Shown: positions 6,744 to 16,443 of the stretch, in pieces
How the letters are laid out: every line of letters starts with the position of its first letter
Numbering within the stretch: position 1 is the first letter of the stretch
DNA from: Paracnuella aquatica
Lineage (GTDB): Bacteria; Bacteroidota; Bacteroidia; Chitinophagales; Chitinophagaceae
Direction of reading: 5' to 3'
Assembly: GCF_003332885.2 (NCBI RefSeq)
Contig: NZ_QOWJ01000014.1
Coordinates: 83,477 to 147,476, forward strand
DNA: 64,000 nt
Made by a program: the position numbers and the translations under genes
Notes under the pieces: model-generated
The model's database searches: none
Told to the model about the DNA's origin: nothing
The model's input: the letters and a program-made list of their open reading frames with translations, nothing else

Positions 6744-8714
6744 TTATTTCTGTTCGCCACCCTTTTGCTCCTGCTGCTGCAGGCGCTCTTTGATTTGCGC
6801 CAGCGCACCGAGGTCGCCAAGGGTCGGTTTTTCAACCTTGCCCTGCAGGTTTTTAACGGCTTTCTTGGTTTGGTCGGCTTGTGCACGTGCTTCCTTACGG
6901 GCAGCATCGCGTTCGCCGGCCTGAGCTTGTTCCCAAATGCGAGCATGGGAAACCACAATACGTTTTTCGTTGCGGTCAAACTCAATTACCATGAATTCTG
7001 CAGTTTCATCGGCACCAACTGCTTTGCCATCTTCTTTGGCAAGGTGACGGTTGGGAGCAAAACCTTCCAGACCGTAAGGCAGTTGTACGATTGCGCCTTT
7101 GTCGTCCTTGCGGGAAACAGTGGCTTCGTGGATGGTACCAACGGCAAAGGTATCCTGCAGGCTGTTCCAGGGATCTTCTTCCAGTTGTTTGTGTCCCAGT
7201 TGCAGTTTGCGGTTGTCTTTGTCAATACCCAGGATCACCACCTCGATGTTTTGTGCCACCTTGGTGTACTCGCTTGGGTGATTGAAACGCTTCAGCCAGC
7301 TCAGGTCGGAGATGTGGATCATACCGCCGATACCGGGTTCCAGCTCAACAAACACGCCATAAGGAGTGATGTTTTTCACCACGCCGTTGTGACGGCTGCC
7401 TTCGGGGAATTTGGTTTCGATGGTGCTCCAGGGATCTTCAGACAGTTGCTTTATCGAGAGGCTCATTTTGCGGCTGTCCTTATCCAAGGTAACCACTTTA
7501 GCTTCGTGCTCATCGTTCAGCTTGAAGAACTCTTTAGCATTGATTGGGGTGTTGGCCCAGGTAATTTCAGACACGTGTACCAGACCTTCTACGCCTGGCA
7601 TGATTTCCAGGAACGCACCGTAGTCTTCAATGTTCACTACACGGCCTTTAACAACGGAGCCTTCCGAAATGGTCTCAGGCAGCACATCCCATGGGTGTGG
7701 GGTCAGTTGCTTCAAACCAAGCGAAATGCGGCGTTTTTCGTCGTCGAAATCCAGAACCACCACGTTTACTTTCTGGTCCAGCTTCAACACCTCTGAAGGG
7801 TGGTTGATGCGGCCCCATGAAATATCGGTGATGTACAGCAAACCGTCGAGACCACCCAGGTCCATGAACGCACCGAAGTCGGTGATGTTCTTTACAGTAC
7901 CTTCCAGTACCTGGCCTTTTTCAAGTTGTCCGATGATCTGTGCACGTTGTGCCTCGATATCGCTTTCGATCAGTGCTTTGTGCGATACTACGGCATTCTT
8001 GATGGCTTCGTTGATCTTCACCACCTTGAATTCCATTGTTTTACCTACAAACTGGTCGTAGTCGGTTACAGGCTTCACGTCGATTTGTGAGCCCGGCAGG
8101 AAGGTTTCCATACCAAATACGTCTACGATCAGGCCACCCTTAGTTTTGCTGGTAACGGTACCGGTAACGATCTCACCAGATTTGTGGATCTCAACGATGC
8201 GTTCCCAAGCACGGGTAATGCGGGCCTGTTTGCGGCTCAGGTTCAGGTTACCCTGGCGGTCTTCTTTTTCGATCACCATTACTTCAACCTCGTCGCCAAC
8301 AGACAGGTTCTGCAGGTCGCGGAATTCGTTCAGGGAGATCAGACCGTCGGACTTGAAGCCGATGTTCAGTACCACGTCGGTTTTAGTGATACCAACAACG
8401 GTACCGGTGATCAGCTCACCGTCGTTCAGTTGTACGAAGGTGTTTTCGTACACCTTGTCGTACTTTTCTTTTTCGTCTTTGCTGTAGCTGGCAACGTTGC
8501 GTTTGTCGATGCTCCAGTCAAAGTCGTCATGAGCAGTTTCTACGCGGGGAGCTGGCGCTTCAGCTACGGGAGCTGGTGCTGCTTCCTGTGCGGGAGCTGC
8601 TTCTGCGGCAGGTGCATTTGTTGTCGCTGTAGCAGTTTCAGCAGCGGCAGTTTCCTGCGCTACCGGAGCCTGCTCCTGGCCTTCAGCGTTTGGGTTAACA
8701 ATATTTTCTTCCAT
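6744..8714 (-). CDS. rpsA: 30S ribosomal protein S1
   Basis: Binds mRNA on the 30S subunit and promotes initiation on structured or weak-leader messages. The 656-residue protein has an acidic, alanine- and proline-rich N-terminal extension (about residues 1-70) and then six S1 beta-barrel domains starting near DGELITGTVV, GEIVTGTVTS, GQVLEGTVKN, GSVVKGRVVN, GSRHNGVVKN and GTIHEATVSR. Domains 3-5 carry the typical DFGAF/DYGAF/PYGVF loop. The tail is lysine- and glutamine-rich. I start at MEENIVNP because the longer frame would place the ATG inside the promoter box. The 5' leader can fold a small CCGGA/TCCGG hairpin just before the ATG, a possible autoregulatory site. Confidence 0.96.
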   Translation of the reverse strand: MEENIVNPNAEGQEQAPVAQETAAAETATATTNAPAAEAAPAQEAAPAPVAEAPAPRVETAHDDFDWSIDKRNVASYSKDEKEKYDKVYENTFVQLNDGELITGTVVGITKTDVVLNIGFKSDGLISLNEFRDLQNLSVGDEVEVMVIEKEDRQGNLNLSRKQARITRAWERIVEIHKSGEIVTGTVTSKTKGGLIVDVFGMETFLPGSQIDVKPVTDYDQFVGKTMEFKVVKINEAIKNAVVSHKALIESDIEAQRAQIIGQLEKGQVLEGTVKNITDFGAFMDLGGLDGLLYITDISWGRINHPSEVLKLDQKVNVVVLDFDDEKRRISLGLKQLTPHPWDVLPETISEGSVVKGRVVNIEDYGAFLEIMPGVEGLVHVSEITWANTPINAKEFFKLNDEHEAKVVTLDKDSRKMSLSIKQLSEDPWSTIETKFPEGSRHNGVVKNITPYGVFVELEPGIGGMIHISDLSWLKRFNHPSEYTKVAQNIEVVILGIDKDNRKLQLGHKQLEEDPWNSLQDTFAVGTIHEATVSRKDDKGAIVQLPYGLEGFAPNRHLAKEDGKAVGADETAEFMVIEFDRNEKRIVVSHARIWEQAQAGERDAARKEARAQADQTKKAVKNLQGKVEKPTLGDLGALAQIKERLQQQEQKGGEQK

Positions 8715-8744
8715 AAAAATTCCGGAGGGTTTATTCCGGGGCGG

Positions 8745-8752
8745 CAAATATA
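8745..8752 (-). promoter_or_regulatory. TAnnTTTG -7 box of rpsA
   Basis: TATATTTG on the minus strand. It predicts a leader of about 24 bases that contains the CCGGA/TCCGG hairpin. Confidence 0.7.
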
Positions 8753-8908
8753 AGCAATCCTGTGGAGAAGAAAACCGCAGCAGCAGGGAGTTTCGTTAAA
8801 AAATCATCTGAGAAAGTGATTAAGAACGGCGTGGTGAAAGGCCTGTGTGACAAGTGCATTTAACGTCCTGCCGATGGAGCCTTTTGTATTGCATTTGGAT
8901 TTCCGGCT

Positions 8909-9042
8909 TTGTCATGCTGAGTGCGGCGAAGCATCTGTGTGCCGAATCTGCAAGCATTATCAAAGAAATGGTAGCGTATTTTATCATTCAAAGCTGGCAT
9001 TGGTGTAGGTTCGGATCCTTCACTGCGCTCAGGATGACAAGG
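8909..9042. repeat. Dispersed-type inverted repeat (GTCATGCTGAG...)
   Basis: The left arm 8909-8936 (TTGTCATGCTGAG, then GCGAAGCATC) is the imperfect complement of 9013-9042 (GGATCCTTC, then GCTCAGGATGACAA), with about 75 bases between. No reading frame lies inside. The words resemble REP/MITE-like repeats seen across Bacteroidota genomes. Confidence 0.65.
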
Positions 9043-9129
9043 GCAAAAAGCGTGACGAATGAGCAGAAATGATTAGAAGAAAAGATCCTTGTGTCAGCGA
9101 TGGTGTAGGTCGGATACTGCACTTAGACT

Positions 9130-9218
9130 CTGTCATGCCGAACTTGTTTCGGCATCCCCTTCTATTATCGGAGTTTACCAAAACACAAGGAGATGCCGAA
9201 ACAAGTTCGGCATGACAG
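9130..9218. repeat. Perfect 27-bp inverted repeat, MITE/REP-like
   Basis: The arm 9130-9156 begins CTGTCATGCCGAACTTG. Its exact complement is at 9192-9218. They are separated by 35 bases with no coding potential. Each arm is itself a smaller palindrome (GCCGAACTTGTTTCGGC), so a cloverleaf-like fold is possible. Confidence 0.75.
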
Positions 9219-9352
9219 CTAATGAAGGACAACGGTTTACTAACGGTGCAACGGAAAGCACAATAGCGTTACAGGACGCCGCAGTGTGCGACGCAACAGC
9301 AGCCCAATAGCAATTCAAAAGCTGGCTCCAACAAAAAAACACCAAACAAAAC

Positions 9353-9374
9353 AGCCACTTCGGGTGAAGTGGCT
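9353..9374 (-). terminator. Terminator of the MORN-like secreted protein gene
   Basis: AGCCACTTC pairs with GAAGTGGCT around a 4-base loop. It is followed on the minus strand by GTTTTGTTT and lies 50 bases after the stop codon. Confidence 0.75.
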
Positions 9375-9424
9375 GCAAACAAATATCTATTGGAAACGAA
9401 AAGTTCTCCGAAAAGAAGCATCAA

Positions 9425-10153
9425 TTAAAAAGTACTGCCATCCCGCACCCGCACTTTCTTTTTACCGGCGTTCTTTTTTTCGAAATCTATCACTGCCTGG
9501 GGTTTGGGCATTTTCTTTTTCTCTTCTTCGGTTTTTGGTTTGTAAGCGGGCTTTTTGCCGGCGCCGGTTACGTCAATCGGCGCCAGGTCGTCCTCGGCGG
9601 CAAGGCCATCAATACCTGCTTCCCCCTCAGTCTTTATTTTATCAAAAATGTATTCTTCCTTTTTTTCCAGCTTGCCGCTGAAAGTATCGTAGTAGCGCCA
9701 GGTGCCGTGGCGCAGCGCAGTGCCTTCCAGTTTGATCACCCGCTTTTCAATGATGCGGCCCGGGTTGTCGGGGTCGATCACATCAACCGTATCGTATGGA
9801 TTCTCCGGGTTTACGGCCTTCCAGCTTTCTTCCCGCACGGGGTCGCCCATCGGGGTCATGTACACGCTTTTGCCGTTTTTGTAACCCCATTTATAATTTT
9901 CAATGGCCAGCAAATCGCCTTCCAGTGAAAAGCGCTGCCACTGCCCTTCTTTCATACCATTGTGGTAAAACCCCTGCTCCTCGTAACCCCGTTCGCCTTT
10001 GGCATTTTCGATGCGCTCTACCCAGCGCCCCTGCCGCTTGCCGGCCACATCCACGCAATTGAGGGTATCGCCTTTTACACCAATGATGAACGATTTGCAC
10101 TGGGCAAAGCTTTCAAAGGAAAGGAGCAGTAAAAAAAAGGGAAGGATGCGCAT
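9425..10153 (-). CDS. Secreted MORN-repeat-like (YwqK-type) protein
   Basis: A 242-residue exported protein. The start at MRILPFFLLLLSF gives a clear signal peptide ending near FAQ; a longer frame adds 13 non-signal residues. The following region carries MORN-like strand repeats (RQGRWVE, KEGQWQRFS, NGKSVYM, RHGTWRYYD), as in the YwqK antitoxin-like family. The C-terminal third is charged and lysine-rich (KKPAYKPKTEEEKKKMP) and looks disordered. It is probably periplasmic or surface-located. The function is unknown, and despite the family name there is no toxin gene beside it. Confidence 0.7.
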   Translation of the reverse strand: MRILPFFLLLLSFESFAQCKSFIIGVKGDTLNCVDVAGKRQGRWVERIENAKGERGYEEQGFYHNGMKEGQWQRFSLEGDLLAIENYKWGYKNGKSVYMTPMGDPVREESWKAVNPENPYDTVDVIDPDNPGRIIEKRVIKLEGTALRHGTWRYYDTFSGKLEKKEEYIFDKIKTEGEAGIDGLAAEDDLAPIDVTGAGKKPAYKPKTEEEKKKMPKPQAVIDFEKKNAGKKKVRVRDGSTF

Positions 10154-10268
10154 GATTTTATTTTTTAATAACGGTACCGCCGGGCACCGCATTGAGGGTC
10201 AACAAATTCTTTACCTCTTGGTTGTTCTATGGCTAAGCTTACCTTAGAAACGAAAATTTCAACTTTTT

Positions 10269-12776
10269 ATGTTTTCAAAATTACACAAAGCCTCCCTCCT
10301 GGCCGTTTTGTTGTTTGTTACCCTTTTGCCAAAAGCTGGGGCGCAGGTAAAGCCCACACCTGCCGCCGAACGGATGAAGGGGCTGGAACAAAGAAAAATT
10401 CTGGCGCAGCGTTCCACCTACAACAGCACGGCTTTCCGAAACATTGGGCCCACGGTTATGAGCGGCCGGGTGGTTGACCTGGAAGTAAACGCCGCCGACC
10501 CTACGGAATTTTATGTAGCCTATGCCACCGGCGGGCTTTGGTACAGCAACAACAACGGGCAAAGTTTTACGCCCCTGTTCGACAGCTTGGACGTGATGAC
10601 CATTGGCGATATTGCCGTGGACTGGAAAACCGGCGCCATTTGGGTGGGCACCGGGGAGGTGAACAGCAGCCGCTCCACGTATGCGGGGCTGGGTGTTTAT
10701 AAAAGCAACGATAAGGGCAAAACCTGGCAATACCTTGGCCTGCCCGAATCGCACCATATTGGTAAAATCCAGTTGCACCCTACCAATCCCGACATTGCCT
10801 GGGTGGCGGTGATGGGACACCTGTATTCACCCAATAAAGAGCGGGGCATTTACCATACCACGGACGGTGGTAAAACCTGGAAGCATACGCTGGCCATCGA
10901 TGAAAATACAGGCGTGGTAGAACTGGAAATAAATCCGCAAAACCCGTCCGAGCTGTATGCCGCAGCCTGGTACCGTACCCGCAGCGCCTGGAACTTTGAA
11001 GAAGGCGGCGCTACCAGCGGCATTTATAAAACTGTGGATGGCGGCGCTACCTGGACGCTGCTCACAAAGCCCGGCTCGGGTTTTCCGGCAGGCGCACATG
11101 TGGGCCGTATTGGCCTGGCCGTTTACCCAAAAAATGGGCAGATTGTGTATGCCATTGTAGACAACCAGCAGGCACGCCCCGACACGGCGAAAAAGGACAC
11201 CGCCAAATATGTGCTCAACGATTTTAAAAACCTGACCGCAGCGCAGTTTGCAGCCTTGAATACTGCGAAGATTGATACGTTTTTAAAACAAGTGGGACTG
11301 CTCAACCGCTACAACGGCGCTACCATTAAAGCTGGTGTGGCCACCGGCCGTTGGAAACCCACCGTGTTGTACGATCACCTCAACGTGAACGACGGATTCC
11401 AGGGAACGCCCATTGGCGCCGAAGTGTACCGCAGCGAAGACGGCGGTAAAAGCTGGCGCAAAACCAACACCAAAGCACTGAACCTGTACAGCACGTTTGG
11501 GTATTATTTCGGTAAAATTTATGTGTCGCCGGCCAACGACCAGAAAGTGGTCATAACCGGCATCAGCATCGAATACTCAACCGACGGCGGTAAAACATTT
11601 ACCGAAATGGCCGACGACAATGTGCATGCCGACCACCACGCAGTGTGGATCAACCCGGCCCGCGACAGCCATATTTTTAGCGGCAATGATGGCGGCCTCA
11701 ACATCAGCTACGATGACGGCAAGAACTGGTTTAAAGCCAACACGCCGCCGCTGGGACAGTTTTACACCGTAACCGTTGACAATGCCCGCCCTTATAATGT
11801 GTATGGCGGTTTGCAGGACAATGGCGTTTGGTGGGGACCATCTACTTACCGGTTTGGCACGGCCTGGCACCAAAGCGGCAACTACCCGTACAAAAGCATT
11901 GCAGGCGGCGACGGCATGCAAGTGCAGGTAGATACTACCGATAACCAGACCGTGTACACCGGCTCGCAGTTTGGTGCTTATGCACGCATCAACAAAATGG
12001 AATCGCGCAGCCGCAAATCGGTGCGGCCGGTGCACCAGTTGGGCGAAGCGCCGCTGCGTTTTAACTGGCAAACGCCGATCCTGCTGAGCAAGCACAACCC
12101 GCAGGTATTTTATATTGGCGCCAACCGCCTATACCGCTCCTTTAACCGCGGCGATAGTCTATCGCCATTGAGTGCCGACCTCACCGGCGGTAAACGCGAA
12201 GGCGATGTGCCCTTTGGTACGCTTACCACCATTGCCGAATCGCCGCTGCGTTTTGGACTGCTGTACACTGGCTCCGACGATGGCCGCATCCAGGTATCGA
12301 AAGATGCAGGCTTTAGCTGGACGCAGGTGGGCAATGCCATGGCTGGTAAAAAAGCCGCATCAGCACAACTGCCCCAAGGCCTTTGGGTGAGCCGCGTGGT
12401 AGCATCCCGTTTCAGCGAGCCACGGGTGTATGCATCGCTTAACGGCTACCGCAACGATGACTTTAAACCTTACCTTTTTGTAAGCGAAGACCACGGTGCC
12501 ACCTGGCAGCAACTGGGCACCGACCTGCCCACTGAGTCAATCAACGTGGTGCGTGAAGACCCCTGGAACGAAAACGTCCTTTATGTAGGTACCGATGGCG
12601 GATTGTATGTCTCCACCGACCGCGGTAAAACCTTTATGATGTGGAACGCCGGTTTGCCCCGGTCCATCCCGGTGCACGACATTGCCATCCAGGAACGGGA
12701 ACGCGAAATTGTGCTGGGCACGCATGGACGCAGTTTGTATGTAGCAAAACTGCCGGCTGCTGCTGGTGCGAAATAG
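10269..12776 (+). CDS. Secreted Asp-box (BNR/VPS10-like) beta-propeller protein
   Basis: An 835-residue exported protein with a signal peptide ending near AGAQ. It has at least ten Asp-box repeats of the SxDxGxTW type, for example SNDKGKTW, TTDGGKTW, TVDGGATW, SEDGGKSW, STDGGKTF, SYDDGKNW, SKDAGFSW, SEDHGATW and STDRGKTF, spread over the full length. This points to one or two seven- to ten-bladed propellers, as in sortilin-like domains. Such proteins are often labelled glycosyl hydrolases, but no catalytic residues of a sialidase can be identified and I do not make that claim. A TACCTTAG box at 10240-10247 may be its promoter. Confidence 0.85.
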   Translation: MFSKLHKASLLAVLLFVTLLPKAGAQVKPTPAAERMKGLEQRKILAQRSTYNSTAFRNIGPTVMSGRVVDLEVNAADPTEFYVAYATGGLWYSNNNGQSFTPLFDSLDVMTIGDIAVDWKTGAIWVGTGEVNSSRSTYAGLGVYKSNDKGKTWQYLGLPESHHIGKIQLHPTNPDIAWVAVMGHLYSPNKERGIYHTTDGGKTWKHTLAIDENTGVVELEINPQNPSELYAAAWYRTRSAWNFEEGGATSGIYKTVDGGATWTLLTKPGSGFPAGAHVGRIGLAVYPKNGQIVYAIVDNQQARPDTAKKDTAKYVLNDFKNLTAAQFAALNTAKIDTFLKQVGLLNRYNGATIKAGVATGRWKPTVLYDHLNVNDGFQGTPIGAEVYRSEDGGKSWRKTNTKALNLYSTFGYYFGKIYVSPANDQKVVITGISIEYSTDGGKTFTEMADDNVHADHHAVWINPARDSHIFSGNDGGLNISYDDGKNWFKANTPPLGQFYTVTVDNARPYNVYGGLQDNGVWWGPSTYRFGTAWHQSGNYPYKSIAGGDGMQVQVDTTDNQTVYTGSQFGAYARINKMESRSRKSVRPVHQLGEAPLRFNWQTPILLSKHNPQVFYIGANRLYRSFNRGDSLSPLSADLTGGKREGDVPFGTLTTIAESPLRFGLLYTGSDDGRIQVSKDAGFSWTQVGNAMAGKKAASAQLPQGLWVSRVVASRFSEPRVYASLNGYRNDDFKPYLFVSEDHGATWQQLGTDLPTESINVVREDPWNENVLYVGTDGGLYVSTDRGKTFMMWNAGLPRSIPVHDIAIQEREREIVLGTHGRSLYVAKLPAAAGAK

Positions 12777-13142
12777 ACAACTGCAAATGTTGCGCAAAGC
12801 GGCAATTCCTAGATTTCAACCATTTTGTACTCACAATAGCCCTATCATGGATAGGGCTATTGTTTTTATGAAAGCACTTCCACTTAGCGGTATTCATTGA
12901 TACCTTTTTTTATGCCTTGCATCCCACCAATATTACGTTCAGCCTTCACTATTTATGAATTCTAACATTGCATTTATCGGATACAATGCACCGCATTTTA
13001 ATAGATAGCCAATTCTCTTCCATTTCTGTTTTCCATTGTTGCTTTATAAATAAAATGTCGCATTCCTGTAACTGTTTCATGTGCGGCAAAAAGACCAACT
13101 TTGCAGCGGCACTATTTTTTGAACAGCATAGCGGAAGGATTC
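12777..13142. other. Intergenic gap with terminator and FUSC gene promoter region
   Basis: Besides the terminator at 12835-12869 no gene was found. CAACTTTG at 13096-13103 is one base from the TAnnTTTG consensus. GGAAGGA just before the FUSC start looks like a ribosome-binding site. Confidence 0.5.
12835..12869 (+). terminator. Terminator after the Asp-box protein gene
   Basis: AATAGCCCTATC and GATAGGGCTATT form a perfect 12-bp stem around ATG, followed by GTTTTTA. Confidence 0.85.
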
Positions 13143-15278
13143 ATGAAAGAAGCGGACAGAGTCATTCGGCGTTTTTTTTGGGGGCAAAACTTTGCCGACG
13201 GCTTTCGGACCACCGTTGCCGTGTTGGTGCCTACTTTGCTGGGCGCTTTTTTGGGCGCTACCGAAACCGGCATTTTGTTTTCGCTGGGTGCGCTGGCCGT
13301 TAGCATCACCGATACACCGGGGGCCATCCGCAACCGCACCAACACGATGCTGTTCAGCCTTTTTTTTACTTTTTTAACCGCGCTGGCCACCATTTCCATG
13401 CGCCCCTACCTCGTCGGCATGGGGGTGCTAATTTTTGTACTGAGCTTTTTCTTTTCCATGCTGCTGGTATATGGCAACCGTGGTGGTGCCGTAGGCAGTG
13501 CCGCATTGCTGGTGATGGTGCTTACGATGGAGCATGATCAAACACCGGCGCCGCACAACACTTTTGTCACAGCGCTTTTTATTTTGTTGGGCGGTGGCTG
13601 GTACACGGTCATCAGCCTGCTCTCTTACCACATCAGGCCCTTTCGCATGGCGCAGCGTACGTTGGGTGAATGTGTGCAGGAAGTGGCCCGATACCTGCGC
13701 ATCAAAGCCGATTTTTACGACTGCAACATTGACCTGGAGGGCAGCTATCGCAGGCTGGTAACCCAACACATGGAGGTGAGCCAGAAACAAGATGATGTGC
13801 GCCAGATCTTGTTTAAAACGAGGCAGATTGTAAAAGACTCGTCCACGCCGGGCCGCCGCCTGCTGCTGGCTTTTACCGACACGGTTGATCTTTTTGAAGA
13901 AACCACCGCTTCGTTTTACGACTACCGGATGCTGCGCAAGAACTTTGCGGAAACCGGCATGCTCCAGCATATCGCCACCATCGCCCGGTCGATGGCTAAC
14001 GAACTGGAAAGCATTGGGCTGGCCATTCAATCGAATACTAATTATGTAGCCCGGATGGATTTTAGTGCCGCCATCCAAGACTTGAAAAAAGAAATAGATG
14101 CCTTGCAATCCAACGGCGACCAAAGTAACCTGATCCTGAAAAGACTGTTGGTAAACATTCGCCGCATGATGCAGCGCATGGAGGACCTGCGGTTGTATTT
14201 TGGCCGCGGCAGCGGGCGACAAAAAGAATCGGTGCACCTCGACCGGTTTGTATCGCACCAAAGCCTGGAGGCCAATGTGCTGTGGAGCAACATGAATTTT
14301 AATTCATCAGTGTTCCGCTTTTCATTGCGGGTAGCCATTGCGGCACTGGTGGGATTTGCGGTGTCAAAATTCATTGCGGTAAGCCACCACAGCTACTGGA
14401 TCCTGATGACCACCATTTACATGCTCAAGCCCTCGTTTAGCCTTACCCGCCAGCGCAATATTGAACGCATTGTGGGCACGCTTGCCGGTGGTGCCATCGG
14501 CATCGGGCTGCTGCTTTTGGTGCACGATAAAAATGTATTGTTTGGCCTGCTGGTACTCCTGATGTTGGGCACTTACAGTTTGATCCGCACCCAGTACCTG
14601 GCGGCCGTTGCGCTGATGACGCCGTTCCTGCTGATCTTTTTTCACTTCATGGGCATGAGCCTTGGCAAGGTGGTGGAAGAGCGGGTGGTAGATACGTTGC
14701 TGGGGTGCATCATTGCGCTGCTGGCGGGTTACCTGCTGTTTCCCACCTGGGAACGTGATGAAATGGAGAAACACCTGAAGGATATGCTGAAAGCCAACAG
14801 CAACTACCTGTTTCGTGTAGCCGAAATGTTCCAGGGAAAAGTAGTGGCGCTGCACGATTATAAGCTGGCCCGGAAGGAAGTATATGTGTCATCGGCCAAC
14901 CTGGCGGCAGCTTTCCAGCGCATGCTTTCCGAACCGAAAAAGACGAGAAGGGACAGTTCGCATATTCAGCAGTTCGTGGTGCTCAATCATATCCTTTTTT
15001 CCAACATCGCCACACTCGCATCCACGCTGCGCAGCCAGCCCGAAAAAGTGTATCCGGCCGAACTGAACCGCGCCATGCGGAAATTGATCAATACGCTGTG
15101 CACCAGCCTTGAACAAATGAATACGCCCTGTTCGGCGAAAGCGCTGGAATCGCTGGCGGTGACAGAGGAAACCGGGGTGCCGTTAAATACGGATGAAGTG
15201 TTGCTGAAAAGGCAGATCGAATTCATGCAGCGGCTGGGAGAAGATATTGCAAAAGCCGGTGCTGCAGTGGCGGCATAA
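13143..15278 (+). CDS. FUSC-family (YccS/YhfK-like) inner-membrane protein
   Basis: A 711-residue membrane protein. Two hydrophobic halves, about residues 20-150 and 395-530, each have several membrane-spanning segments. They are separated by a soluble helical region rich in charged residues, and another soluble domain follows. This is the layout of the FUSC/YccS family, distantly related to aromatic acid exporters. Substrate and direction of transport are unknown. I chose MKEADRVIRRFF as start because GGAAGGA lies six bases before it. An upstream in-frame ATG lacks such a site. It ends 81 bases from the convergent aroQ gene, with no hairpin evident between them. Confidence 0.85.
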   Translation: MKEADRVIRRFFWGQNFADGFRTTVAVLVPTLLGAFLGATETGILFSLGALAVSITDTPGAIRNRTNTMLFSLFFTFLTALATISMRPYLVGMGVLIFVLSFFFSMLLVYGNRGGAVGSAALLVMVLTMEHDQTPAPHNTFVTALFILLGGGWYTVISLLSYHIRPFRMAQRTLGECVQEVARYLRIKADFYDCNIDLEGSYRRLVTQHMEVSQKQDDVRQILFKTRQIVKDSSTPGRRLLLAFTDTVDLFEETTASFYDYRMLRKNFAETGMLQHIATIARSMANELESIGLAIQSNTNYVARMDFSAAIQDLKKEIDALQSNGDQSNLILKRLLVNIRRMMQRMEDLRLYFGRGSGRQKESVHLDRFVSHQSLEANVLWSNMNFNSSVFRFSLRVAIAALVGFAVSKFIAVSHHSYWILMTTIYMLKPSFSLTRQRNIERIVGTLAGGAIGIGLLLLVHDKNVLFGLLVLLMLGTYSLIRTQYLAAVALMTPFLLIFFHFMGMSLGKVVEERVVDTLLGCIIALLAGYLLFPTWERDEMEKHLKDMLKANSNYLFRVAEMFQGKVVALHDYKLARKEVYVSSANLAAAFQRMLSEPKKTRRDSSHIQQFVVLNHILFSNIATLASTLRSQPEKVYPAELNRAMRKLINTLCTSLEQMNTPCSAKALESLAVTEETGVPLNTDEVLLKRQIEFMQRLGEDIAKAGAAVAA

Positions 15279-15359
15279 CCGATCGAGAAAGCGTCATTGT
15301 TTTTATCGCAGCAAAAAAATCTAGCGGTAAATCTCTATTTTTTCGAAATTAAAAGCACA

Positions 15360-15782
15360 TTAGCCTTTGCGCAGCAGCCATTCCACTGCCAGTTCATACC
15401 CTTTTAAACCCAAACCAATAATGCTGCCGGCAGCTTTTGCCGATACATGCGACAATTTGCGAAAATCCTCACGAGCATGCACATTCGAAATATGCACTTC
15501 CACCACCGGCGTGGTGATTGCGGCAATGGCATCGCCAATTGCTACTGAAGTATGTGTGTAGCCGCCGGGATTCATAATAATGCCGTCATGGTCAAAACCC
15601 ACCCGTTGCAACTCGTTGATCAATTCCCCTTCAACATTGCTCTGAAAATAGTGGAATCGCACTTGCGGATATTGCGCCACCAGTTTTTGAAAGTAGGCAT
15701 CAAATGTTTCACTGCCATACACACCCGGTTCGCGTTTTCCAAGCAGATTCAGATTGGGTCCGTTGATGATGGCAATGGTCAT
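15360..15782 (-). CDS. aroQ: Type II 3-dehydroquinate dehydratase
   Basis: Dehydrates 3-dehydroquinate to 3-dehydroshikimate in aromatic amino acid synthesis. The 140-residue protein has the flavodoxin-like fold of the type II enzyme. Visible signatures are INGPNLNLLGKREPGVYG (with the catalytic Arg and the flexible-loop Tyr), QSNVEGELINEL, IIMNPGGYTHTSVAIGDA and VEVHISNVHAREDFR (the active-site His and Asn). The longer frame has a non-homologous extension, so I start at MTIAIING. No other aro genes are adjacent. Confidence 0.95.
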   Translation of the reverse strand: MTIAIINGPNLNLLGKREPGVYGSETFDAYFQKLVAQYPQVRFHYFQSNVEGELINELQRVGFDHDGIIMNPGGYTHTSVAIGDAIAAITTPVVEVHISNVHAREDFRKLSHVSAKAAGSIIGLGLKGYELAVEWLLRKG

Positions 15783-15877
15783 AGTTGATGTATTGCTGTG
15801 TTGCGCAATTTCGGTATTTCCGGCCTTATATTTTACAGTAAAAAGCGCCGCTAACAATTACAGCATTTCTACAGTTT

Positions 15878-16411
15878 TTATTGAATCAACATCCGCCACT
15901 CCGATTCCAAAAGGCTGTACCATTTCAGCGAAATAAACCCACCGTTTTTAAACTCGCAGTCGCGCTGCACCCCTTCAAGACGGAAACCGGCACGCTCCAA
16001 AACCTTGCTGCTGGCGTCGTTGCCCACTTCAACGGATGCGGCTACGCGGTGCATGTTCCTCGCCGTAAAAAGATGTTGCAGCACCAGCGGCAGCACTTCG
16101 CTAATGATGCCCTTTTTCCAAAAGGGTGGCAACAGCCAGTAACCAATTTCCGTGCAGCGGTGTTGGGGCTGGTAGTTGTTCATACCAATGGCTCCTACCC
16201 GGTCGCCATTTTGCAGGCTCACTATTTTCCACCAGTGCCCGCTATTTTCTTTGATGATGTGCTCAAACCATTCCATCTGCACCCGCGTAGCTTCGTAGCT
16301 ATGAAACTGCACGCCATAATAGCGGATCACATCCGGGTGGCTGAGGCCTTCAAAAACAAAAGCCTGGTCGGCGGGTTGAAATGCTTCCAACTTAAAACGC
16401 TGCGAAAACAT
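15878..16411 (-). CDS. GNAT-family N-acetyltransferase (RimJ/RimL type)
   Basis: A 177-residue acetyltransferase of the RimJ/RimL-like group, acting on an N-terminal amino group or a small amine with acetyl-CoA. Motifs are RVGAIGMNNYQPQHRCTEIGYWL (strand 4), then the pyrophosphate-binding turn PFWKKGIISE, and NDASSKVLERAGFRLEGVQR near the C-terminus. The substrate is unknown. A perfect promoter box (TACATTTG, 16444-16451) precedes it, with a leader of about 26 bases. Confidence 0.88.
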   Translation of the reverse strand: MFSQRFKLEAFQPADQAFVFEGLSHPDVIRYYGVQFHSYEATRVQMEWFEHIIKENSGHWWKIVSLQNGDRVGAIGMNNYQPQHRCTEIGYWLLPPFWKKGIISEVLPLVLQHLFTARNMHRVAASVEVGNDASSKVLERAGFRLEGVQRDCEFKNGGFISLKWYSLLESEWRMLIQ

Positions 16412-16443
16412 AGTTTGAATTTAGCCCATCCAAAAGGTTATGT

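Noticed and set aside
6717-7796. 359-codon open frame on the plus strand
   Set aside because: It is antisense to rpsA, which has clear S1 domains. The frame has low-complexity Phe/Val-rich translation and no homology-like motif.
10269-12776. Glycosyl hydrolase label for the Asp-box protein
   Set aside because: Asp boxes are structural. No sialidase arginine triad or catalytic Tyr/Glu could be identified.
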